DNA of 7,012 nucleotides, taken from contig JAUNHF010000094.1 in assembly GCA_030524065.1 (NCBI GenBank), forward strand, positions 1-7,012, given 5' to 3'. The DNA is from Deinococcus sp. GTDB taxonomy: Bacteria > Deinococcota > Deinococci > Deinococcales > Deinococcaceae. This document shows, piece after piece, positions 1 to 7,012 of the stretch (position 1 is its first letter; each line of letters opens with the position of its first letter). A program made the translations under genes and the position numbers. The notes below the pieces were generated by a model. The model did not search any database and was not told the origin of the DNA. It saw only the letters and a program-made list of their open reading frames with translations.

Positions 1-36
1 CTGAGTCGCCTTGACGAATACTGCATACCGGGGTAG
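1..36 (+). CDS. Possible C-terminal end of an unidentified rightward gene
   Basis: Forward frame 1 is open from the window edge to a TAG at 34-36 and would encode the tail LSRLDEYCIPG. The other two forward frames have stops at 2-4 and 12-14, so any rightward gene entering from the left must end here. The only support is the terminator-like hairpin with six Ts that begins 14 bp after this stop. That is the expected layout for a gene converging on trmK. The fragment is too short to assign a family, and the stretch could simply be non-coding. Confidence 0.3.
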   Translation: MSRLDEYCIPG

Positions 37-49
37 AGTAGAGAAATAA

Positions 50-74
50 CCGCTCCTAGTGAGCGGATTTTTTA
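50..74. terminator. Rho-independent terminator, probably bidirectional
   Basis: A perfect 6-bp stem, CCGCTC (50-55) with GAGCGG (61-66), encloses a 5-nt loop and is followed on the plus strand by A and six Ts (68-73). Read on the minus strand the same stem is followed by TTATTT, so it can also end the trmK transcript. The trmK stop codon (74-72) lies inside the plus-strand T-tract. The position between a possible rightward gene and leftward trmK fits a shared convergent terminator. Confidence 0.75.
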
Positions 75-776
75 TTGCCGCGCCTCCTCCACCGTCCAGC
101 CCAGATACGCCAGCGCCTCCAGCACCGCGTCCAGTTCACGCTGGGCAGGCCGGCCCGGAGCTGCTGCCGGAGCGTAGCGCCCGTAAGCGTCGTTCAGCAC
201 GCGGCGCAGCAGAGGATGTTGCCCGCGCAGCAGCCGGGGGCCAAAGCGCAGAGCGGCGTCCAGCGGCAAGCCGTCGTATGCGGGGTCAGGCCCGCCCGCA
301 CGGCTGAATACCAGCACCGGATAAGGCCAGTAGCCCTCCACCAGCGTTTCGGCTTCCAGCCAGTAACCGGCCTCCCGCGCCCAGGTCCGCAGGGCCAGCG
401 GCGAGTCGTTGCACTGCACTACGGCGCGGCCCGGCAACGTGCCCGCCTGCCGCCCACGCTCCAGCACCCCGGCAATGGTGCCTGCGCCCAGCCCAGACAT
501 GCTGACACTGCCTACCTCGCCCGGTTCCAACGGCGCGAGGCCGTCACCCTGGCGCAGCTCTATCTGCCCTTCTAGCCCGGCCCGCGCCACTTGCCGCCGG
601 GCCAGTTCCAGCGGCTTGGCATTCAGCTCTACGCCGACGCAGCGCCTTACCCGCCCGGTCTGAAGCAGGCGAATGGGCAACCCCGCGTGGTCGGTGCCGA
701 TATCCGCGTGGGTCTGCGCGCCGATGAATGAAAGCACCGTTTCCAGGCGGGGATCCAGCCGGGGCTGAAAGGTCAT
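72..776 (-). CDS. trmK: tRNA (adenine(22)-N1)-methyltransferase, TrmK family
   Basis: This 234-aa protein is a class I SAM-dependent methyltransferase of the TrmK family (B. subtilis YqfN), which makes m1A at position 22 of tRNA in the cytoplasm. The SAM-binding motif ADIGTDHAGLP is at residues 24-34, and an acidic residue in the following strand (E50 in VELN) fits ribose binding. RQGDGL is at 75-80. A family-typical segment, AYDGLPLDAALRFGP, lies in the C-terminal third and precedes a helical tail. Length is normal for the family. The usual IAGMGG and LQPN motifs read MSGLGA (about 92-98) and VQCN (120-123) here. The ATG overlaps the stop of the upstream membrane-protein gene as ATGA, and no strong ribosome binding site precedes it, so translation is probably coupled. 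The family call is firm. Exact substrate is inferred from the family. Confidence 0.88.
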   Translation of the reverse strand: MTFQPRLDPRLETVLSFIGAQTHADIGTDHAGLPIRLLQTGRVRRCVGVELNAKPLELARRQVARAGLEGQIELRQGDGLAPLEPGEVGSVSMSGLGAGTIAGVLERGRQAGTLPGRAVVQCNDSPLALRTWAREAGYWLEAETLVEGYWPYPVLVFSRAGGPDPAYDGLPLDAALRFGPRLLRGQHPLLRRVLNDAYGRYAPAAAPGRPAQRELDAVLEALAYLGWTVEEARQ

Positions 777-1315
777 GGGTGTTCCGGGCCGCCCTGCCTG
801 GAAAGAATCATGCTGTAGCCACCGACTGCGGCCATCACAGCGGCCAGCGCCAGACCATAGACCAAAATCTCATTGCCGCCTTCCCACTCCAGCGCCACGC
901 TGAAAAAGTTGACGGCCAACGCCACCACAACAATGCCGAGCAGCTTCTGTTTGAGGTCGTCAAAGCTCCGAATATGTAGCCAGGAAGGAACGTTGGCAAT
1001 GCGCCCCACGAACAGCGCCTGCATTCCAAAGCTGATGATGAGCAGGGCCATTGCCACGAGCAGCACATCGGCTTGCTCAACGGCCGCGATCATCAGGTGC
1101 TTGACCGTTCCCTCTTCGCCCAGGTTGCTTAGGGCGTGCCGTATAGCGGTGTAGGCCTGTGCAGTAGCCGCCACGAACAGCGAAAGGCTAAAAGCCGCCG
1201 AACTCAGCACCCCCAATTCCACGATCAATCGGGTAAAACCGAAGAAACGGTTGGCTCCACGCGGCGCAGTGGAAGCACGGCCCTCTGGGGGCGGCGGCGG
1301 AGTGTAAGCTTGCAT
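773..1315 (-). CDS. YqhA/UPF0114 family integral membrane protein
   Basis: This 180-aa protein belongs to the YqhA (UPF0114) family of small inner-membrane proteins, whose biochemical function is not established to my knowledge. Four hydrophobic segments are visible at about residues 28-52, 83-104, 124-143 and 149-171. The family hallmark is the stretch with PSWLHIRSFDDLKQKLLG (110-127), leading into a third membrane segment with AVNFF (134-138). The N-terminal 22 residues are hydrophilic with five consecutive prolines (6-10), an extension that is probably cytoplasmic. The ATG at 1315 is favoured because a TATCAT -10 hexamer ends exactly 6 nt before it, which would give a leaderless mRNA. No ribosome binding site is present. 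It overlaps trmK by 4 bp and probably shares its transcript. Confidence 0.85.
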   Translation of the reverse strand: MQAYTPPPPPEGRASTAPRGANRFFGFTRLIVELGVLSSAAFSLSLFVAATAQAYTAIRHALSNLGEEGTVKHLMIAAVEQADVLLVAMALLIISFGMQALFVGRIANVPSWLHIRSFDDLKQKLLGIVVVALAVNFFSVALEWEGGNEILVYGLALAAVMAAVGGYSMILSRQGGPEHP

Positions 1316-1321
1316 CAGGTC

Positions 1322-1327
1322 ATGATA
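1322..1327 (-). promoter_or_regulatory. Leaderless-type -10 element of the yqhA-trmK pair
   Basis: The minus strand reads TATCAT, then GACCTG (6 nt), then the ATG at 1315. This TANNNT-N6-ATG arrangement is the layout known for leaderless transcripts in Deinococcus. The -35 region (about 1344-1351) shows no good match to TTGACA. The identical spacing at the next gene upstream (1966-1971) strengthens the call. Confidence 0.6.
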
Positions 1328-1377
1328 GCGGGGGCTTTATTTGTCCGCAGGCTACCGCGTCACGCCGCCTCTCCCTT

Positions 1378-1959
1378 TCAGGGCTGCGCCGACTCCCAGG
1401 GCCGGACTGTGTCCCCTACCTGCACTACCCCGCCTGCGATCACCCGCGCCGTAATTCCGCCGTGGCCGCGCACCGCGTTGTAGCCGCCTGCGCCGAGGTT
1501 CTCTTCCATCCGCGAGCAGGGGTGGCACTCGCCGGTGCCTTCCAGCAGCACCTCACCCACCCAGAACCGCCGGTCTTTGAGGGCCAGCAGGGGCAGGCCA
1601 CTGACCAGCAGGTTGCGCCGCAGCAGTTCGGGCGTCACGGCACCCGACTCCAGCCCGGCCAGCGCCGCAATCACGGGCAGATGCTCGGCCTGAATCAGCG
1701 TGACCTGCCGCTTGCCGCGCTCGGCCCGCACGGGTGAGGAGGGCGCAGGCTCCGGCCCGCTGCCAGGTGTCTTCTCGCCCCCCAGCGCCCGCAGCCGGGG
1801 CGGAGCCACTTTGCCGTGGTCGCCCAGCACGCCCACCAGCGGGTGAATTTCGGCCTCGGAGACGCCCAGCACCGGCTGGCGGCGGGCCGTCCGCAGGCCG
1901 ATCCACTCCAGGCGGCCTGGGCGCGGCAGGTGGGCGCGGAGCTGCGACATGGTGAGCAT
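1378..1959 (-). CDS. MOSC-domain protein
   Basis: This 193-aa protein carries a MOSC domain, the fold shared with the C-terminal part of molybdenum cofactor sulfurases and with YiiM/YuaD-type proteins, which handle sulfur or the molybdenum cofactor. The core is clear from KRQVTLIQAEH (83-93) and LLRRNLLVSGLPL (112-124) to the cysteine motif CHPC (145-148) and the glycine-rich end NAVRGHGGITARVIAGG. C148 or C145 should be the conserved MOSC cysteine. A proline- and glycine-rich stretch at about 60-82 breaks the N-terminal half and looks like a flexible linker. No other domain is fused. The start at 1959 is chosen because a TAGGAT -10 lies 6 nt upstream. M4 (1950) is the alternative. Stop is TGA, 62 bp before the yqhA start. 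The exact substrate is unknown. Confidence 0.82.
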   Translation of the reverse strand: MLTMSQLRAHLPRPGRLEWIGLRTARRQPVLGVSEAEIHPLVGVLGDHGKVAPPRLRALGGEKTPGSGPEPAPSSPVRAERGKRQVTLIQAEHLPVIAALAGLESGAVTPELLRRNLLVSGLPLLALKDRRFWVGEVLLEGTGECHPCSRMEENLGAGGYNAVRGHGGITARVIAGGVVQVGDTVRPWESAQP

Positions 1960-1965
1960 GGGTCC

Positions 1966-1971
1966 ATCCTA
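1966..1971 (-). promoter_or_regulatory. Leaderless-type -10 element of the MOSC gene
   Basis: The minus strand reads TAGGAT, then GGACCC (6 nt), then the ATG at 1959, which is the same geometry as the yqhA promoter. No convincing -35 hexamer is seen at 16-18 bp spacing. The element favours the upstream ATG (1959) over the internal one at 1950 and implies an mRNA with essentially no 5' leader. Confidence 0.6.
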
Positions 1972-1998
1972 GCGGGCGTGCTAAATTGCGTGGCATGA

Positions 1999-3366
<1,368 letters not shown>

Positions 3367-3402
3367 AATTGCTGCTTCTTCTCAGAAAACGGGGCACCTC
3401 AC

Positions 3403-3443
3403 AAAGAGTTATCCACACCTTGCATGTGGATAACTCTTTTCTT
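3403..3443 (+). terminator. tyrS terminator formed by a 15-bp inverted repeat
   Basis: A perfect 15-bp inverted repeat, AAAGAGTTATCCACA (3403-3417) and TGTGGATAACTCTTT (3425-3439), has a 7-nt loop CCTTGCA and is followed by TCTT, so the plus-strand RNA ends in UUUUCUU. It lies 36 bp after the tyrS stop. On the minus strand only three Us follow, so termination of pyk here would be weaker. The stem is less GC-rich than a typical terminator. Its arms contain two DnaA boxes, so the symmetry may serve protein binding instead of, or as well as, termination. Confidence 0.6.
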
Positions 3444-3451
3444 GTGGATAA
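3409..3451. promoter_or_regulatory. Cluster of three perfect DnaA boxes
   Basis: Three exact copies of the DnaA box TTATCCACA lie within 43 bp: plus strand at 3409-3417, minus strand at 3425-3433, and minus strand at 3443-3451. The first two face each other across a 7-bp spacer. The second and third are direct repeats with an 18-bp period. A given 9-mer is expected about once per 131 kb counting both strands, so three exact copies here are not chance. DnaA should bind here. The site is in the tyrS/pyk convergent gap, about 3.2 kb from the dnaN stop. It could be an accessory origin element, a DnaA-titrating locus or a regulatory site. No strongly AT-rich unwinding element is visible beside it. 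Confidence 0.85.
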
Positions 3452-3509
3452 GCTGCCTTATGAGAAGAGACACGCCATAAGGGCGCCAGAAACCAGGGCC
3501 AGTGGAAGC

Positions 3510-4937
3510 TCAGTGAAGCTTTTCTACACGCAGCATATTGGTGGTGCCGCGTACTCCAAACGGCACCCCGGCTGTGATCACAAAACGGTCGCCCGACTCG
3601 GCCAGGCCACTGCGCCCCAGCACCTCAGCGGCGATGCGGACCATGTCGTCCGAGTCCTGCGGGTCGTCGCTCAGCACCGGCACCACGCCCCACAGCAGCG
3701 TCTGCTGGTTGCGGACATGCTCATAGGGGGTCAGGGCCAGGATAGACAGCGGCGGACGGTACTTGGCGATCCGGCCCGATGACCCACCCGACGAGGTAAA
3801 GGCAACAATGGCCGCCGCTTCCAGCCGCGCCCCGATAGAGCACGCCGACATGGCGATGGCGTCCTGCGATTCGGCAATCGGGGCCGACAGCTGCTGCAAG
3901 GCCTGGTAGGGCTCGCTCTGCTCCACCTCGCGGGCGATACGGTCCATCATGGCGACCGCTTCCACCGGATACTGGCCGACGGCCGACTCGGCGCTCAGCA
4001 TCACGGCGTCGGTGCCGTCGTAGATAGCGTTTGCTACGTCGCTCGCCTCAGCGCGGGTGGGGCGCGGCGCGTTGATCATGCTTTCCAGCATCTGGGTGGC
4101 CGTGATCACCGGCTTGCCCGCCTCGCGGCACTGGCTGATCAGGTCCTTCTGGATGGTCGGCACCTGCTCTGGGCGCATTTCTACGCCCAGGTCGCCGCGT
4201 GCCACCATCACACCGTCCACTTCCTTGAGGATGTCAGCGAAGCGCTCCACCGCCTGCGGCTTTTCGATCTTGGCCATCAGCTTGGCGCGGCTGCCGGCGC
4301 GGGACAGGTAATGGCGGGCCAGCAACAGGTCGTCACGCGAACGCACGAAGCTCAGCGCCACCCAGTCCACGCCCAGTTCGGCGCCGAATTCCAGGTCCTG
4401 CACGTCTTTTTCGCTCAGGGCCGGGACCGACAGATCGGCTTCAGGCACATTGATGCCTTTGTTGTTTTTCAGCGGTCCGCCGACCAGCACGCGGGTCTGG
4501 ACCTCGCTGGCGGTCACGTTCAGCACCTGCAGGGTCAGGTTGCCGTCGTCCAGGAGCAGGGTCATGCCAGGGGCCACATCCTGCGCCAGCTGCTTGTAGG
4601 TTGTGCCCACCCGTTCGCGGGTGCCAGGCACATCGTCCATGGTGATGCTGAATAGGTCACCGGGTTCCAGCAGAATGCCGGCCTCATCTTCAAAGCGGGC
4701 CACCCGAATTTTGGGCCCCTGAAGATCCTGCAAGATGCCGATGGCGCGGCCCTTCTCAGCAGCGATTTCGCGGATCAGCTCCACGGTGGCGCGGTGGTCC
4801 TCACGGTCACCGTGGCTAAAGTTGATCCGCGCCACATTCATGCCGGCGTCAATCATCCTCCGCAGGGTCTGTGGGTTGCGGCTGGCTGGACCCATCGTCG
4901 CCACAATTTTGGTGGCTCTTCCAAAAGCGTGCTTCAT
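3510..4937 (-). CDS. pyk: Pyruvate kinase
   Basis: This 475-aa cytoplasmic enzyme converts phosphoenolpyruvate and ADP to pyruvate and ATP, the last step of glycolysis. The N-terminal TKIVATMGPAS is at 9-19. ARINFSHG (36-43) holds the substrate Arg and the K+-ligand Asn and Ser. LQDLQGPKIR (69-78) is intact. The catalytic MAKIEKP segment gives K223 and the metal ligand E225, and ARGDLGVE (246-253) gives the second metal ligand D249. TATQMLESM (279-287) holds the conserved T281. The B domain covers about 79-170 and the allosteric C domain about 340-475. There is no extra PEP-utilising domain at the C-terminus, and length is standard. The start is fixed by AAGGAG (4948-4943) 5 nt before the ATG. 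It lies downstream of eno on the same strand but probably has its own promoter. Confidence 0.97.
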   Translation of the reverse strand: MKHAFGRATKIVATMGPASRNPQTLRRMIDAGMNVARINFSHGDREDHRATVELIREIAAEKGRAIGILQDLQGPKIRVARFEDEAGILLEPGDLFSITMDDVPGTRERVGTTYKQLAQDVAPGMTLLLDDGNLTLQVLNVTASEVQTRVLVGGPLKNNKGINVPEADLSVPALSEKDVQDLEFGAELGVDWVALSFVRSRDDLLLARHYLSRAGSRAKLMAKIEKPQAVERFADILKEVDGVMVARGDLGVEMRPEQVPTIQKDLISQCREAGKPVITATQMLESMINAPRPTRAEASDVANAIYDGTDAVMLSAESAVGQYPVEAVAMMDRIAREVEQSEPYQALQQLSAPIAESQDAIAMSACSIGARLEAAAIVAFTSSGGSSGRIAKYRPPLSILALTPYEHVRNQQTLLWGVVPVLSDDPQDSDDMVRIAAEVLGRSGLAESGDRFVITAGVPFGVRGTTNMLRVEKLH

Positions 4938-5025
4938 GTCAACTCCTTAAAAAATCTTCTCGGTTTATCGCGCTACTGGTTATCGTGCCGCTGGCATTGG
5001 TACGTTCCATGCGGGCACACCTATC

Positions 5026-5056
5026 AGGGTAACAGCACCGCTTCAGCGCAGTGTAA
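5026..5056 (-). promoter_or_regulatory. Candidate pyk promoter
   Basis: The minus strand has TACCCT (5031-5026) preceded by TGT, so it reads as an extended -10 (TGNTANNNT). TTACAC (5056-5051) is a possible -35 at a rather long 19-bp spacing. A start near 5019 would give a leader of about 80 nt. The eno terminator lies just upstream, so pyk needs a promoter in this interval. The hexamers are only moderate matches. Confidence 0.35.
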
Positions 5057-5086
5057 GCCAGCCGCAAGTGGCGCCCGCGCACACCA

Positions 5087-5107
5087 CCCCGGGGACAGTG
5101 CCCGGGG
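5087..5107. repeat. GC-only 7-bp inverted repeat upstream of pyk
   Basis: CCCCGGG (5087-5093) and CCCGGGG (5101-5107) form a perfect inverted repeat around GACAGTG. It lies between the eno terminator and the candidate pyk promoter. No U-tract follows on either strand, so it is not a standard terminator. It could be a protein-binding site or an RNA hairpin that blocks read-through. Confidence 0.6.
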
Positions 5108-5114
5108 CCGCAGG

Positions 5115-5160
5115 CAAAAAGGCACCTGCCCAGCATGCAGCAAGGCGTGCTGAACAGGTG
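5115..5160 (-). terminator. Rho-independent terminator of eno
   Basis: On the minus strand, positions 5160-5148 pair with 5135-5123 over 13 bp (CACCTG / CAGGTG at the base, two G-U pairs inside) around a 12-nt loop. The stem is followed by CC and five Us (5120-5116). It starts 35 nt after the eno stop codon. It should largely separate eno transcription from pyk. Confidence 0.8.
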
Positions 5161-5166
5161 TCCCGA

Positions 5167-5194
5167 AAAGCCTGAGCTCGGTCGAGCCTGAGCT

Positions 5195-5196
<2 letters not shown>
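5167..5196. repeat. Hairpin and 10-bp direct repeat at the eno stop codon
   Basis: AGCCTGAGCT occurs twice (5169-5178 and 5185-5194) with a 6-bp spacer. The same segment can fold with AAAGC (5167-5171) against GCTTT (5192-5196), an unpaired CTGA on each side, and an inner GCTC / GAGC stem. On the minus strand UUUUC follows, so it could act as a weak first terminator ahead of the strong one. The eno TAA (5197-5195) overlaps its edge. Confidence 0.4.
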
Positions 5197-6484
<1,288 letters not shown>

Positions 6485-6532
6485 TTAAAAATGAGAAAAG
6501 GGAAGGATTAAAACGAAAGTGCAACTGTGTTC

Positions 6533-6561
6533 ACTATAGAGGCCCTCTGGCATGCCAAGCA
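6533..6561 (-). promoter_or_regulatory. Probable eno promoter
   Basis: TATAGT (6538-6533) matches the -10 consensus at five of six positions. At 17-bp spacing the -35 position reads TGCTTG (6561-6556), which is poor. A better hexamer, TTGGCA (6558-6553, five of six), sits at only 14 bp. Start near 6526 gives a leader of about 55 nt. TTTAAT (6512-6507) is a second possible -10 without a good -35. Confidence 0.5.
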
Positions 6562-6610
6562 GCGGAAGCCCTTCCGCCTACTTGAACAAGACTTCATACC
6601 CCTACGGGTA
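6538..6610. repeat. Run of short palindromes between dnaN and eno
   Basis: Four perfect inverted repeats lie in 73 bp: AGAGG-C-CCTCT (6538-6548), GGCATGCC (6549-6556), GCGGAA-GCCC-TTCCGC (6562-6577) and TACCC-CTAC-GGGTA (6597-6610). The first two fall between the -10 and -35 positions of the eno promoter, so they could be operator sequence. None is followed by a T-tract, so no clear dnaN terminator is visible in the 222-bp gap. The rest of the gap (6611-6694) shows nothing I can assign. Confidence 0.45.
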
Positions 6611-6694
6611 CAGAGGCCTCCAATACTCGACGCCATAATGGCCCATGCTGGCTCCAGAAGGCCCCTAGGCGGCCCAGAGGAACCCTGCCGCGCC

Positions 6695-7012
6695 TCAGAC
6701 CCGCAAAGCCACCAAGACCGCCATATAACCGCCCCCAGAGGCTGGACGGAAAATGGCCGGTTTGGTGGATTCGGCAAACAGCATCTCCGCTTCACCCTCA
6801 ATAGGGCCCAGGGCGTCCTGCACATATTTCGCATTGAACGCCAGGCTGATGGCCGGCTCGGCGCCACTTTGCTCCACACTGAGGGTGTCGTGGGCGCGGC
6901 CATAGTCGCCTTCGGCATTCAGCTGCAACTGGCCTTCTGTGACCAGAAATTCCACGCGGTTGTTGGCGTTCTTGTCGGCCAGCACAGCCACGCGGCCCAC
7001 CGCTTCCTTAAG
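6695..7012 (-). CDS. dnaN: DNA polymerase III beta subunit (sliding clamp), C-terminal part
   Basis: The open minus-strand frame enters from the right edge in phase and ends at TGA (6697-6695), giving the last 105 residues. This corresponds to the third clamp domain of a protein that is usually about 360-370 aa. The start of the fragment, [18 protein letters not shown], matches the helix that opens domain 3. The end, [22 protein letters not shown] in two parts around residues 84-105, matches the conserved clamp tail that contributes to the partner-binding pocket. The clamp encircles DNA as a homodimer and tethers the replicative polymerase. The gene is cut by the window edge, not broken. Its presence suggests that dnaA and the origin lie nearby to the right, as is common in bacteria. 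Confidence 0.9.
   Translation of the reverse strand, partial: LKEAVGRVAVLADKNANNRVEFLVTEGQLQLNAEGDYGRAHDTLSVEQSGAEPAISLAFNAKYVQDALGPIEGEAEMLFAESTKPAIFRPASGGGYMAVLVALRV

Larger units (their letters stand above)
3377..3482. repeat. Short inverted repeats around the DnaA-box cluster
   Basis: TCTTCTCA (3377-3384) is repeated in inverted orientation as TGAGAAGA (3461-3468), so the pair brackets the DnaA boxes. Separately, CCTTATG (3456-3462) pairs with CATAAGG (3476-3482) over a 13-nt loop just after the pyk stop on the minus strand. That hairpin has no U-tract after it. Either could be chance in a region of this size. Confidence 0.4.

Noticed and set aside
3458..3480. TTATG...CATAA half-sites resembling the Deinococcus radiation/desiccation response motif
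   Set aside because: The known motif is a 17-bp palindrome with about 7 nt between the half-sites. Here the gap is 13 nt and the site lies at the 3' end of pyk, not at a promoter.
6508..6918. Minus-strand open frame of 136 codons overlapping the end of dnaN
   Set aside because: It is out of frame with dnaN, whose conserved tail is clear, and its product is a low-complexity Arg/Ser/Pro-rich sequence with no family resemblance.

Overview
The window is a GC-rich bacterial chromosome segment that looks like Deinococcus or a close relative. Four things point there. The gene order tyrS / pyk / eno / dnaN, with dnaN next to eno, is one I associate with Deinococcus chromosome I. The protein sequences fit that group. 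Two genes have a TANNNT -10 element ending exactly 6 nt before the ATG, the leaderless promoter layout known from Deinococcus. The core genes otherwise use strong AAGGAG-type ribosome binding sites. The genus is an inference from recall, not from a search. The presence of dnaN suggests the window lies close to the chromosomal replication origin.

Layout from left to right. Positions 1-74 hold what may be the last residues of a rightward gene, then a bidirectional terminator. Three leftward genes follow: a TrmK-family tRNA m1A22 methyltransferase (72-776), a YqhA/UPF0114 membrane protein (773-1315, overlapping trmK by ATGA), and a small MOSC-domain protein (1378-1959). The last two carry leaderless-type promoters. 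A divergent region (1960-2121) leads into rightward tyrS (2122-3366), whose 5' leader contains an 11-bp hairpin followed by a U-rich stretch. The 143-bp convergent gap between tyrS and pyk holds three perfect DnaA boxes. Two of them form the arms of a 15-bp inverted repeat that also looks like the tyrS terminator. Leftward pyk (3510-4937) and eno (5195-6472) follow, separated by 257 bp with a strong eno terminator and a probable pyk promoter. After a 222-bp gap rich in short palindromes, the 3' end of leftward dnaN runs off the right edge.

Functionally this is mostly housekeeping. Enolase makes phosphoenolpyruvate and pyruvate kinase uses it, so two consecutive steps of lower glycolysis sit side by side. 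TyrRS and TrmK act on tRNA, and DnaN is the replication sliding clamp. No mobile element, CRISPR array, tRNA or rRNA is visible. The most interesting signal is the DnaA-box cluster built into the tyrS/pyk convergent terminator.
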